Positions 1 to 13,038 are shown, counted from the first letter of the stretch. The stretch is DNA of 64,000 nucleotides from Limonium bicolor (GCA_023374045.1 JAIOTZ010000264.1:1-64000), one strand, 5' to 3'. A program made the numbers and translations. The notes: generated by a model not told the origin, from the sequence alone.

Positions 1-3000
1 CAAGGTAGATCAGGAAAGAGAGGGCTATTTTCATATGTAAGGGATGAGGTGTTTGACATGGGAGTTGCAACAGGCTTGCATCCACGCATTTGAGCTTTGT
101 CAATAAGCTCGGTGACGTATTTGTGTTGCAAAAGATAAAGGCCAGCAGAAGTACGATGTACATGAACACCGAGGAAGAAATTGAGATTACCCAAGTCTCG
201 AAACGGAAACACTGCAGAGAGAGTGGCAGTGAATTTAGATATAAGAGAAGAGGTAGTGCCAGTGATGATTATATCATCCACATATATCAACAGATAAACC
301 ACATCACCGTGAGAAGAGAAAATGAAGAGAGACGGATCAGCCTGGGACTGAGAGAATCCTGTGTTAGCAAGGTGTCACGCAACTTGGAAAACCATTCTCT
401 GGGTGCCTGCTTAAGGCCGTACAGAGACCGATGGAGCTTACAGACATGAGAGGGTCTGTGAGGATCAACAAATCCCGGTGGCTGAGACATGAAGACCGTC
501 TCATGAAGATCGCCATGCAAGAAAGCATTCGCTATATCCAACTATTTAATTGGCCATCCTTTTCCTACAGCAATGGATAAAACAGTGCGAATGGTAACCG
601 ACTTGATGACCGGACTGAATGTCTCGTTGTAGTCAAGGCCAGGAGTTTGATTGTACCCCTGGGCAACAAAGCATGCCTTGCGTCTGTCCAAAGCACCAGT
701 GGCAGTATATTTAGTGCGAAGTATCCACTTACAACCCAAAACAGTTGAGTTGGGAGGCCGAGGCACCAAGCTCCAAGTGTGGGTGTGCATCAAGGCATCG
801 TACTCCTTGGTCATAGCGTCTCGCCATCAAGAATGCTGAATTGCTTGAGAAAATGTAGGAGCATCAGGAATGGTAGTAGCAGTCCAGGCTATAGTGCCAT
901 CAGTTCGAATAAGAGGCTTGTGCACATTGGCTTTACCCCGAGTGACCATTTGATGAGACGGAGCAGCAGGAGCAGGAGCTTGGTTAGAAGATGTAGAGGG
1001 TGAGATTTCATGTGGAGAAGATGGAGAAGGTGTATTGAGAGGGCTATCAGAGACAACAACAGTAGGTGGGGTGGAAGAAAACGTGTCTGGAGTATTATCA
1101 GGGACGGTGTTTGTGGTTGGGGTAGATGCGGCAGCAGCAGGAGAAATGTGTTGATGTGAAGGTAAAGAGGATGCGGAAGGGGAAGTGGTGGTATAGGTGA
1201 TGGTGGGAAAGGAAAAAGTTTATGGAGGAGAGGTGCAGGTGGGTGATGATTTTGCAAACAGGAACCGGGATTCATCAAAAACAACATCCCGGGTGATGTA
1301 CTGCTTGTTAGATTCAATGTCCAAACAGATGTAGCCTCGATGCTGAGAACTATATCCCAAGAAAACACATAAAGTGCTGCGAAAAGACATTTTGTGTCTG
1401 TTGTAGGGGCGTAAGTTGGGATATGCAGCACATCCAAAAACTCTCAGAGACAAATAATCAGGAGCTTTGTTAAACAGAAGCTCATAAGGACTTTTATACT
1501 GTAGTAATGGTGTGGGGGTTCGATTTATAAGAAACACACTAGTATGAAAAGCCTGGCCCCAAAACTTAAGCGGCATGGATGAATGACTGAGCATAGCAAG
1601 GCCTTTATCAACAATCTGGAGATGATGATTTTCAATTGATCCATTCGAAGCGTGAGCATATGGACAAGTTACTCGATGAGAGATACCAAATTTTTTGAAA
1701 AAAGGTGTGAGACATTTGAACTCACTGCCACCATCTGTTTGTACAGATTGAATAGACAGACAAAACTGATTTTGAACAAATTTGTGAAACTCGGTAACGA
1801 CAGTAGCAACACTGCTCTTGCAAGATATGGTAAACAGCCAGAGAAATTTACTAAAATCATCCAAAATCGACAAGTAATATCTGCTGCCATCAATACTTAT
1901 TACAGGGGCTGGACCCCAAACGTCCATAAACACCAATTCAAAAGGCCTAGAACTCACAGTGTCACGCCTATAATGAGGTAAAGAGTGTGTTTTACCCTTT
2001 CTGCAACCAGAACACAGAGAAGGAGTAGCAGTTTTACAAGAGGGTAAGCTATATTTATGTATAGTATGGTGAGTAATTCTATCTCCAGTATGTCCAAGTC
2101 GAAGATACCACATATAGGGAGTAATCTTTACAGCAGAGTAAGCCACAGTAGATAGTGAGACAGCAGTGTCAAAGTGATATAGGCCATCTCTAGTACCTCC
2201 TTGAAGTACCACCGTCTTGGTGTCCAAATCCTTCACCACAAAAAAAGACGGGTGAAACTCAAAAAATACATTATTGTTAATGCAGAACTGTCGGACTGAT
2301 AACAGATTTCGAGTAATGTGAGGAACATGAAGCAAATTTGAAAGAATAAACTGCTTATTTGACAAAGTAAATTGTCCCATGCCTTGGTTTTCAATTGATA
2401 ACAGAGAACCGTCCCCCACAGCAACAGAATCAGTACCAGAATAGGGCTGATGCGTGAGATTGAGATTTCCGAAGTCATTAGTAAAATGATCCGAAGCAGC
2501 TGTGTCCGGATACCAGGAGGAGGAATTGTTCACTGTATTTCCACCATAATCAGTGTTTGCAGCATGAGCTTTGTGCTTAGAAGAACCACTGTTTTGATAG
2601 CTATAATTGAACCGATGATAGCAAGCCCGAGCCACATGACCTTGTTTATCACAGATCTGGCAAATCTCACGCAAGTCAGGTTTTCCATTAAAAAGAACAG
2701 AGGAATTACGACTGCGTCCTCCCTGAGATCTACCTCCTCCACGATTCTCATAACCACCTCGGTTTCCACGGCCACGTGAACCCCGATTATTATTTTATCC
2801 TCCTCGATTACTAGTGTACTTAACATTTGTGTTGTTTGCTGAAATCGCGTTTGACTCAAGAAGATCAGCAGATTTACTAGTAATACGACTCTGATAATTC
2901 AGAAGCTGACTATAAACTTGAGATGCAGTAAACAATTGAGATAATAGAAAGGTTGATATAGATTCATACTCCGCAGGAAGACCATGAATCAGACAGACAT

Positions 3001-3531
3001 TAAAATCGGCATCAAAAATTGGAGATCCGGCAGCAGCAAGACAAGTAGCAATAGATTTTGCACGATTATAGTATGTCTGTATATCATCGGCGCCCTTCTT
3101 AATAGAGAACAACTGATATTTAAGCTGTTGAGCTCTAGCAACAGATTGAGAAGAATAATTTTCAGCGAGAATGTTCCAGATCTGAAGAGCTGTTTGACAG
3201 CCTGTTACCTGACCAAGAACTTGATCGAAAAGGGAGCTAGTAAGGATGACGAAGAGCATCTGATCCTTCTGCTTCCAGGCGGTATACTCTGGATTTGCGA
3301 CTCCATTGATGAACTGAGACGGAGCTTCAACACTGCCATCGATGTAGCCACTTAGACCATAGCGATAATGAACGGCTCTAGCTAGATCCTCCAGGTAGGG
3401 TAATTATCTGCTGTGAGTTTACTGAAATTAGAAGCAGGACTAATGAGATTGGGCATAACTTGTTGTGAGGTGGTCGCGGTAGCAGTGGTAATTTGATTTG
3501 GGTTAGGACCGGAGGTTTCCGATTTCTCCAT
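1..3531 (-). pseudogene. Copia gag-pol polyprotein, frame-broken
   Basis: The polyprotein would encode capsid, protease, integrase and reverse transcriptase for retrotransposition. Visible pieces are: gag start at 3531 (MEKSETS...); a UBN2-type gag body at 2795-3259; the zinc knuckle CQICDKQGHVARACYH and the protease site DTAASDH in the long open segment 1220-2674; GAG-pre-integrase (WYLRLGHTGDRITHH); the integrase core with MDVWGP, QTDGGSEF and an ENHH glutamate; then RVT_2 with GCKWILRTKYTATGALDRRKA (542-814) and [20 protein letters not shown] (287-541). The frame is broken near 3380, between gag and the zinc-knuckle segment, between integrase and RT (about 820-1220), and again at 541. A function-ready polyprotein is therefore not encoded. 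Whether the breaks are decay or consensus error is open. Confidence 0.88.
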
Positions 3532-3560
3532 GGATGAAGGAGAAAGAGCTCCTTCTTCAA

Positions 3561-3572
3561 GCTCTGATACCA
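3561..3572 (-). other. Primer binding site (initiator tRNA-Met type) of Copia copy A
   Basis: On the minus strand this reads TGGTATCAGAGC, the usual PBS complementary to initiator Met tRNA in plant Copia elements. It lies 30 bp upstream of the gag start, which fixes the element orientation and shows that the bases just above 3572 should be the end of the 5' LTR. Confidence 0.8.
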
Positions 3573-3623
3573 TACGAAGGTGGCTCAATGAAATACTGTT
3601 CATTCATTTCAAAACTGCATAAT

Positions 3624-5070
3624 GAACACAGAGAAGGAGTAGCAGTTTTACAAGAGGGTAAGCTATGTTTATGTATAGTATGGTGAGTAATTCTATCTCC
3701 AGTATGTCCAAGTCGAAGATGCCACATATAGGGAGTAATCTTTACAGCAGAGTAAGCCACAGTAGATAGTGAGACAGCAGTGTCAAAGTGATATAGGCCA
3801 TCTCTAGTACCTCCTTGAAGTACCACCGTCTTGGTGTCCAAATCCTTCACCACAAAAAAAGACGGGTGAAACTCAAAAACTACATTATTGTCAATGCAGA
3901 ACTGTCAGACTGATAACAGATTTCGAGTAATGTGAGGAACATGAAGCAAATTTGAAAGAATAAACTGCTTATTTGACAAAGTAAATTGTCTCATGCCTTG
4001 GTTTTCAATTGATAATAGAGAACCGTCCCCTACAGCAACAGAATCAGTACCAGAATAGGGTTGATGCGTGAGATTGAGATTTCCGAAGTCATTAGTAAAA
4101 TGATCCGAAGCAGCTGTGTCCGGATACCAGGAGGAGGAATTGTTCACTGTATTTCCACCATAATCAGTGTTTGTAGCATGAGCTTTGTGCTTAGAAGAAC
4201 CACTGTTTTGATAGCTATAATTGAACCGATGATAGCAAGCCCGAGCCACATGACCTGGTTTATCACAGATCTGGCAAATCTCACGCAAGTCAGGTTTTCC
4301 ATTAAAAAGAACAGAGGAATTACGACTGCGTCCTCCCTGAGATCTACCTCCTCCACGATTCTCATAACCACCTCGGTTTCCACGGCCACGTGAACCCCGA
4401 TTATTATTATATCCTCCTCGATTACTAGTGTACTTAACATTTGTGTTGTTTGTTGAAATCGCGTTTGACTCAAGAAGATCAGCATATTTAGTAGTAATAC
4501 GACTCTGATAATTCAGAAGCTGACTATAAACTTGAGATGCAGTAAACGATTGAGATAATAGAAAGGTTGATATAGATTCATACTCCACAGGAAGACCATG
4601 AATCAGACAGACATTAAAATCGGCATCAGAAATTGGAGATCCGGCGCAGCAGCAAGACAAGTAGCAATAGATTTTGCACGATTATAGTATGTTGTATATC
4701 ATCGGCGCCCTTCTTAATAGAGAACCACTGATATTTAAGCTGTTGAGCTCTAGCAACAGATTGAGAAGAATAATTTTCAGCGAGAATGTTCCAGATCTGA
4801 AGAGCTGTTTGACAGCCTGTTACCTGACCAAGAACTTGATCGGAAAGGGAGCTAGTGAGGATGACGAAGACCATCTGATCCTTCTGCTTCCAGGCGGTAT
4901 ACTCTGGATTTGCGACTCCATTGATGAACTGAGACGAAGCTTCAACACTGCCATCGATGTAGCCACTTAGACCATAACGATAATGAACGACTCTAGTTGG
5001 ATCCTCCAGGTAGGGTAATTATCTGATGTGAGTTTACTGAAATTGGAAGCAGGACTAATGAGATTGGGCA
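3624..5070 (-). mobile_element. Ty1/Copia copy B fragment (gag to protease/pre-integrase)
   Basis: This segment repeats copy A almost base for base: 3624-5070 aligns to 2010-3455 with one net indel and scattered substitutions. On the minus strand it carries gag (UBN2), the zinc knuckle CQICDKPGHVARACYH, the protease site DTAASDH and part of the GAG-pre-integrase domain (WHLRLGHTGDRITHH). It has no LTR, no PBS, no integrase core and no RT. Its 5' side is cut inside early gag by the LARD LTR at 5071 and its 3' side is fused to the LTR stub of copy A. The longest open stretch is 3905-4660. It is a dead fragment; the high similarity says the two copies come from one young family. Confidence 0.88.
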
Positions 5071-5659
5071 TGTAACACCCCTACCGCTAATACTGTCATT
5101 ACCGTCCAATCTCCTTATACAATCCAGACTCACGCAGCGGATACTTACATGCTCAACGGTGGGTGATACAATGTCGTTATCCACCCACGTGACTAACAAG
5201 GCTACTACTACTACTACATACAGCATCGGTCTGATGGACCGGAATATCCGAGTACTACACACTTACAATACATACTCCAATTACCAAATCAAATACTAGA
5301 ACTTCCCATTGATTACAATACACCAGAAGTTCATTACATTACAGTACACCAAGTTTACTAAGATCCTTATACAAATACAACACCTCTTTCAATTTCATAG
5401 ATACTCATTAAGAGTCTATCCACTACCCATTCCTCACAAACTACTTACTTTCTAAGTACAAGGGGTGTACCACTTAGTACGCTTCTACATTCTACTTCTA
5501 ACTATCCAAGTGTAGCCACCGGTCGCTTACCTTGACCATATCCGCTTCGGGTACCTGCACACTAAAAACGTTCCCCATAGGGGGTCAGCTTACACTGAAT
5601 ATGATAACTGCATACCCCGCGTACTAGTGAGGGTACGCCGACCACTTGGTCGAATACAA

Positions 5660-5970
5660 GCAATTCATTTTACAATACATACATACATACATGCTTCCAT
5701 ACATAACATCACAATACTTTTTCGCAAGGGACACATACATACACTTCAATACATACATGGTAAACCATACAAGCCAACAGATACATACTTACCTTTCCCG
5801 AAATCCACAATACACAATACATATACAATACATACGCAATACATTCACAATACACCGTACTTGTTCGCTCCTTTTTGTCCACCCGGGTTAATCGGGTGGA
5901 GATTACTCTTTTGCTCATTACACCATACTTACGCATACATACTCATACTTTACTTACTTACTTACTATTA
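5660..5970. repeat. ACAT/AATACA simple-sequence region in LARD LTR
   Basis: Runs of ACATACATAC and AATACATACA variants, ending near 5970 with a TACT tetramer run (ACTTACTTACTTACT). The same tract occurs at about 41980-42290 in the other LTR with different repeat lengths, as expected for slippage. Confidence 0.8.
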
Positions 5971-6816
5971 CTCATGTTAAGTCGTCGGGACCTCCGGCCC
6001 GGGGACTACTCTGTCCCACCACCGGATTTACTTGGTTCACCAATCCAGGATGCTACCCATTTAAGGGGTTTGGGCCGTGGATCAGTTTAAGAACCAGGAA
6101 TCGGATCCAACCTCTTGTGTCTCCTCATCCTCACGCGTGGCCGAAGCTATATCGGACTTCTACTCATTCCAATTACTTATTATTACGTTAGAAGTTAGGT
6201 CGTTAGGAATTAGTAGAAGTCACACATCAAGCCACAATAATACAATACATTGCTCATATACATCCATACGAAATACAATACAATACACAAGTACACTACA
6301 AGGTACAAATACACCTCATCTTCATCCACATATTTCATGAATTATACAAACTAGTGTTCAAGACAATAAAAATCAAGAACACATAAATCAAGCACAAGTA
6401 AGTGCATATAGTCCGATTCCATGCATTTATCTTATTATAGGTGAGAAATAAGCACACAAATCGGGGGTAACCAGATTAGGATACAGGGCATGAAGAAATC
6501 ATACCTTTTACTGAAATTTACTTCACCGGGTGTCTCCTTGTTCCTTAGTTTTTACTTGTTCCTCAAGTCCTAGTCTCGAACCAATGACTACATGCCAAAT
6601 GGTTCAATTAATACTAAGTGTTACAATACATACATAGTTACCACTCCCGTACTTACCCCGTTATCCCATTGTATCGGTTTAACTTAATGTTCTTATACTC
6701 ACAACTTTCTTAATCATTCCTCAAACTTGTTTACACTTCTTAGGGCCTTTAAAGGTCACCAAACATGGCCTTAACAACTTCTAAAACCATTACCAATCAA
6801 TCCCCCATGTTTAGAA

Positions 6817-7160
6817 CCCTTAAAAACACTCTCTGCTGAATTCTAGGGGGTGGTCCGGGGGTCCTGACCAACACTTAACTTGACTTTTGGCCTATTTTTA
6901 CACCTGGTCCTGGACTTAAGTCCCGGACCAATTCCTGCATTCACTCTCGGGCCTTTTTTGAAGTGGTCCGGGACTTGGTACATATCCTAAGTCCCGGACC
7001 CAGCTAAAAACTGCTATTAAGGTCATTTTTCAACCCCTAATCAACCCTTAATCCACCTCCAATCATTCCATAATCTTTCCACATGTTTTGTACATATTTA
7101 AACACACTTAAACACTCACTAAAACTCCTTAAATCCATGGTCCAATACTTACTCAACTTC
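6817..7160. repeat. Variable inverted-repeat cassette, left LARD LTR
   Basis: Inside otherwise near-identical LTRs this stretch is unalignable or strongly diverged from its counterpart at 43137-43440. It contains two inverted repeats: 6905-6930 (arms GGTCC.GGACTT / AAGTCC.GGACC) and 6965-7000 (perfect 12 bp arms GGTCCGGGACTT / AAGTCCCGGACC). The right half (about 7050-7155) retains only diverged similarity to the other LTR. Confidence 0.75.
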
Positions 7161-9235
7161 TTGCTCAAATTCACAAACATCAATTCTTACATTTTGCACT
7201 TTGCACACTAGTGCACTTCTAACTTTCTCTTGCTAGTTTCCTACCTCCTACCAACTCACTTAATAACCATTCCAAATCCTTTATAACCATTTGCAATAAC
7301 TATACTCAAGTTCTTCATTCATTTCCAAGGTTATGCACACCAACTTTCTTCCTAAAATTCAAGGTACTAATACACTGTTTTGCTACAGATTTTTGTTCCC
7401 ACTTCTACCATTCAATACTCCCTCTATCAATACCATTCCTAGCATCCTAATTGCATTACCTTCCACCCAAGTTCTCCCCATTATCTAGCTCCATTCAAAA
7501 TCTGTTACAACATGGTTAATCACTCACAACTACTACCAAAACACACCTAGTTATTGTCTAGGTTGTTCCCTCTCCTTACACATCTAAGTCCTCTAATTTC
7601 CATACAAATTTGGGCAGAGTTTCCCCTAAAATTCTCACTTTGCCCACATACCATTTCAGCTAAAAATTCATTCCCAATCTCCATCTCGATTCACACATCA
7701 TTACTCACACTACAACACACAAATTTTCCTGCACATATACATACATTACCCATGGTTTTTCCAAGCTTTTAAACAACATTTACAAGCTTCAAAACAGCTA
7801 CATTACCTTACTCATCATACTTCAACATACCTACTACTCATAACCTCATTCATTACCCATTTCAAGTACTTAAAATCTGTTACAATACCATACACCAAAA
7901 CTAGCTCAAGGTAAGGGCATTTACCTTGTTCTTTCTAGCTTCTCTTTCTTTCTCCTTTCTTCTTTCCTTCTTCCTTCCTTTCCTTTCCTCTCTTCTTGAC
8001 CAACCGGTCATGGGGGCTCAATGTTCTAATGCTACAACCCATTATACATACCCATTTCAATTCCAAAATCGGCCCTTAAATCAACCTATAGCTTAGAGCA
8101 TGTTTCTAAGGTTTAGAAAAGGTGTTACCTTGCAAGGGTGTAGATGAAGTTTAGAAAAGAAACCGAAGCAAGATTTCCACTCCAAATGTGAAGCCAAAAT
8201 CGGCTGGGAAGCAAGGAGTAAGAGGTTCCAAACTTAGAAATTTCTATTTTGCAAATAAGAGCTAAAAGTGCTACTTTTCGGATTTCTTTTTACCTCAAAC
8301 CAACAAGGTGAAGGAGGAGCTTCTAATGGTGGTCCTCATCTTCAAAACCATTCATACCCATGGAGATGAAAGTGGGTATTTTCGAATTTGGAAAAGAGGG
8401 AAATGTTCTCCTTGATGAGAGGAATTCAATGGTACAAATTTTGTAATTTTTGGAGAAGGTTTAAGGGTTCAACAAGAGGAGAGAAGGAAGAGTGCTGGAG
8501 GGGTGTTTGAAATCGCCATTAGAGGCAGCTTGAGGAGGAAGCAAATCAGAGGGAGTGAGGGTGCAATACATGAGAATGAGAGGGAGTAGGAGAGAGGGTA
8601 AAAGTGAGTTTTTACTTTTTGCTTTTGTTTACTTTATTGCCTTGTCATGTAGTATATTAGAAGCAATTAAAATAAGTGAGAGAGGGGGGAATAGAGCCGG
8701 CCACACTCACCACTCCCTACAGATTTTTAGTTTTTATTTCTAAAAGTGGACACACTAGTTTGTTCTTATTACGGTTTACACCCCAAAATTTCCCGTTTTT
8801 ACAGTTTTTACTATTTCTCGTTTAATTGATTTTATTGGTTCTAGACCTTCATTAATGTTTATTAATGACTATTTGGTTGACCAAAATTGTTACGAGTCTA
8901 TTTAACCCGCTTAAAGTCGCATTTTCCCAGTTTCCTTGAAAAACGCGCTTCAAGGTTCGTTTATGGTTTTAATCCATTTTATGGACCCGTTTTCTTCGGG
9001 AATTGTTTCCGTACACTAATTAGGCTTGAATAAGCCTTAGGAATCCACATAATACTCTAACCGAGGTTTCGTACCTCCTATGGTTATTTAACGCTTATTT
9101 AGCGTTTTTCGCTTTTTAAGCGTTTCTTACTTTCTTTTGGATTTTTTTCCTCACTAATATTACTTAGGCATTATTAGGCCCTTAAATACATACTAGGATA
9201 ATCTTAATCTCTATATTTAAGTTCGGGGTATTTCA

Positions 9236-9250
9236 ATCTACCCCCCTTAA
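9236..9250 (-). other. Polypurine tract of the LARD
   Basis: On the minus strand it reads TTAAGGGGGGTAGAT, immediately upstream of the LTR start TGAAATACCCC. A purine run abutting the 3' LTR primes plus-strand DNA synthesis. The adjacent AACTTTGAGGACAAAGTT resembles the sequence seen before the PPT in plant Tekay/Del-type elements. Confidence 0.75.
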
Positions 9251-12200
9251 GAACTTTGTCCTCAAAGTTGTTCAAGGTTATAGGTTTACGATGCTTACTC
9301 ATTCTTACATGTCTAATACCAAAAGTCGCACATTCTTCCTCCTTACAATTTCCAATTCCATTACTCACGGTCTACATTCCATACCATACAAATGTACTGT
9401 AATTGCTCCAATCCACATTACTACCAACCATTGGTTCCACATTACCCGGTTTCCACATATATACAATGCAAAGCTATCCCCAAAGCAATGCAATAGACAT
9501 CACAATCCCGCAGGCACTCAGGTCATCTAGACACAGGACTCCTCTATGTCCCGCTGCCCTTGGGATAATACAATATGATATACTACTATCTTCTCCGGTA
9601 TAAGCTTCCAACAATTCTCATTCTCTAGTCTAGGGAAAATTCTTCCACAACTACTTAGAAATTTTTCTAAAAAAACATGCAACTCCAAATTCCAGTTTAT
9701 TTTCATTACTTCTAACCTATGTGTGATTCTTGTGACCACTTGAGGGGAGCTTCAAGAATCATTCGACCCTGATGTGATCAGCATCAGTGTTGAACTATCT
9801 TTCCACCCCAATTTGTGTTCGGTTTCCCTTGATCTGATCAGGATCAAGTTCGACTTCTCACATCAGTTTCAAACAACAAGTAATTCAATTATTTTCATTT
9901 CCTATCTTTTTACTCTTCCTAGTCATAATTATAAATTCATACATCTCCAAAGGATGGAATTCAGTCCATCAATCATCCTCCCTCTACTTCCAAATTCTTT
10001 TCTCCGAGATTCAATACCTAAGTGCTCATTTCATCCACCTTCGCTACTCACATCCATTACTTCCATCCATTACAATTAATCTAACTAAGAAATACAATAC
10101 TTATAAAATTCAGTCATCTCCTATTTGCTTCCAATAGTTTACCTATGAATACACTACTCATGAACTCCATTCGTCAACTACTCTCAATCATTCCGTACTA
10201 TTTCTTTTAAGGCTACAATACTTGTGGAACTCCGTCCACTACTCATTACTCTTCTTTACCAATACTCTTACACTGGGGTTACAAGATGGGTATTTTCATC
10301 CTATGGTATTTGCATCTCTCATGCCTAATTACCATAATTACAATATGAATGAGTACGTATGTTCATTTAACATAGGTACCAATCATCAATTCAATTATCG
10401 TTTGTGCTATGCACATTGTAGTTTATGTTTTATTCATGAAACTTACATTAAGCGGTTTTCGCTCTACCCCCCTTAAAAGGGATTACGCCCACGTAATCTA
10501 ACATATGTTATTATTGAACATTGGTTACTAAGTTTGGGCACTCTGGAGCGTTTAGCTTCACTACGGTCTATTATATATTGTACTTGGTCAAAGGGTCTTA
10601 ACCATCCCAATGGTTTAGTCTTTGCACCAAGAATTCCTATATGAGTTTATTTAACTCACAATTAATTCGGTTCTAGCCTAACCGGCTTCAAGGCATTAAT
10701 TGCCATTCTATTATACTCACTACATTAATCTCCTAGCTATGGCCCACTAGCTTCTGCTGCGCGACCCTGATAACTTGGGTTATTCACCCTTCTTGTTATC
10801 CTTAATGTGCTATACATCACCTTTTATCCCTCTGTTGTGGAAATGAGGTCTACTAGTAAGTGCGGTATTCTTTTACCGTGTTTGAATTTGATGGGTTTAG
10901 ATTATAACCAGCTCTCTGGCAATCTACTTTGCATACTATTCGTACTCCCACGATTATTCGCTAAGTTTCTCCGACTTACAGTCGGGTGAGGTTAAGTCAC
11001 TACTTAGTTGTAGTGCTTTCTCTATTGTCAATAGCTTCTGAATTATACCAGTTCTTCTGGTTTAGTACAAGTGTTCTTTACTTGTATGACCTTGTATTTC
11101 TATGTGTCGGTCCTAGTGACTTTCTTACATCTCCTTTCACCTTTTTATTCCAATGGAATTCACATCTTGTGATGGTTAGTGTGTTTTACACTCTTCGTGC
11201 TTCTTTGGCCTTAGGCTGCATGGTTTGTTTCTAGGCTTGTTTAACTGGCTGGTGCCATGTTTGTTGGTGAAAAGAAGGGTTTACTACAATTTACATTTCC
11301 ATATTCCTAGCTATCCCACTAGATCATTAGTTGCACCAGTGCAATACCAAAACACTCAGTCATACACAGTGCAGAGGCGTAAACGCTTGACAGTAAGTTA
11401 CTTATGTGATAGGTAAGAATATTTCTACCTGTCATCTCATACTTGTATTCCGTGTCATTATCTAACTACTTCCTCGAAACGGTCGCTTGTTGCGCACCGT
11501 ATTCTTGCTCATTGTACAACATCGTTCTTACGGTCTCTGTTATTGTGGTAGCTCATCTTTACTCATTACTATTGTCGTTGGCACCATTTCCTTATGGTGT
11601 AAATACACTAAGAAGTTCCTAGTTCATATGTATGACAGCTGCCGTAGCGTACCGTAATGTTATTATCTTTCCCATGTGGAGATGTTTTATTTTAGTTTAG
11701 GTTTCATGTGTAGGTTGGCTTACCTCACATTATTTCCATCATTTATGATACAATTTACCAAGTGTCTTGGTTGACCAAGGATAAAGTAATTTATCGGGTT
11801 ACAAGCTCTCTTGAGCGTGGGTCATTCATGGTGTTCAATGGGTATTCACATTGGTTGTTCCTGACAAATATTGTCTTTTCAGTGCTGAGCATTGGATATA
11901 GGCTCTAGTTGTGCAATTTTATTTTGGTATGTACATCACCGGGACATCCCAAGAAACTTCAAGGGTTTTCTGGTCCCATTCTCCAATTGAGGAGTACTCT
12001 GTCATTGGTAAATGAAAGTTCTTGTTGAGGGGTCTATCTCCACTCATATGCCTCATGGCAAGGTTACTATGTCAGTATCTCTTTATATACTGCATATGGA
12101 GTATACTTACTCCTTTAGACCGTAATTGTTTGTTTAGTCGCCTTTTGGCAATATCTACATGCACATACTTTGTTGCTATTGTTGATAGAAGCCTTCTCTA

Positions 12201-13038
12201 AGGGTTCACATCTTCACCACGTTGGTAGTCTTCGGTTACAAGGGTATCTTTCCTCAAGTCTCTCGTAGTGTCCAAGTGTGGACTAGGCCATTGTTGGCAT
12301 TATCACGATTCATATGCCTCTGTGCTACCATTGCTACAGAAGGCATGAAGGTAATTAAAAGCTTGTCAACTGTATACTAGACTGATGCTCTAGTGACAGT
12401 GACACTGAGTTGGCCATTACTACAAGCCACTCAGGATGTTGGGTTTGAATTGATGGTCCAGTTGTTGATTTCTTTGTCGTATGAGACAATATCTCTTGCA
12501 AGTCTTGTTATCAAATGGTGTGGGCTATACAACCGTTAATATTTACATAACGTAGTTGGTTGATGGCTTTTAAGCCTTATTGCTGCAAGCTATGCTCTTT
12601 GCAAGCTGCTTATACATGTTTCCACTCCCTGTATACCCCATAGGTTGGAGGTATTGCTGGGCTCCATGGTAAGCCGTGACATCACGCTTCTGTTCATGGG
12701 AAACCCTTTAGGCAATCTGGTGCTAATCAGTGCCTTTTGTGATTTAGGGTATTTCCCGTTATGCGAAATCCCTTCGGTGTCCTAACCGAATGTTCGTTCT
12801 AGCTTTTATGCTCTTATCATGCCGCTTGTACAACTGTTGTTAATCCAGACACCCTTCAAGGATCGCTCCTGGGTGTTATTGATCACGCCGTTACATCCGG
12901 CTAATGTTTATGATATGTTATCACTATACCGTCTTGTGGTATTGTATTTTGAGGTATCCCTTTGTGGGTTATAGCGTCTCCCATCCTTGGGTAGACCGTT
13001 TGTAGTTCCTCCTAGTATTCTTGACTAGGTTTATATTC
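9251..13038 (-). other. LARD interior, left part: no gene recognised
   Basis: About 3.8 kb between the PPT and the nested element. Only short, compositionally plain open frames occur on either strand (none above about 100 codons) and I recognise no retroelement domain. A second PPT-like tract lies at 10464-10476. This is the expected position of integrase and chromodomain in an autonomous element; their absence supports the non-autonomous call. Confidence 0.6.

Larger units (their letters stand above)
1..3623 (-). mobile_element. Ty1/Copia retrotransposon, copy A (partial, runs off left edge)
   Basis: Minus-strand Copia element. From its 5' end (high coordinates) it has a short possible LTR remnant (3573-3623), a PBS, gag, zinc knuckle, protease, integrase and the start of the Copia-type reverse transcriptase, which leaves the window at base 1. 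The order PR-INT-RT is diagnostic of Ty1/Copia. Most of its 5' LTR is missing: 51 bp upstream of the PBS the sequence switches abruptly to the middle of a second copy of the same family (copy B). The 3' LTR lies outside the window, so element length and target duplication cannot be judged. Confidence 0.9.
5071..9235 (-). repeat. LARD 3' LTR (left copy)
   Basis: A 4165 bp LTR, near-identical to 41396-45514 over most of its length. It contains an AATACATACA-type simple-sequence region, a polypyrimidine stretch near 7920-7990 and a GC-rich cassette at about 6817-7160 that differs from the other LTR. The terminal bases are TG...CA on the plus strand. Short open frames inside it (for example 5627-5980) come from the simple repeats and are not genes. 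Confidence 0.88.

Noticed and set aside
5627..5980. 117-codon open frame in the LARD LTR
   Set aside because: Made of Thr/Ile/His/Tyr from the ACAT repeat tract; the paired LTR has a different length and sequence.
9251..13038. Hidden Tekay gag-pol on the minus strand
   Set aside because: Looked for YVDD, HHCC, DDE and chromodomain text on the minus strand and found none; a profile search could still find very diverged remains.
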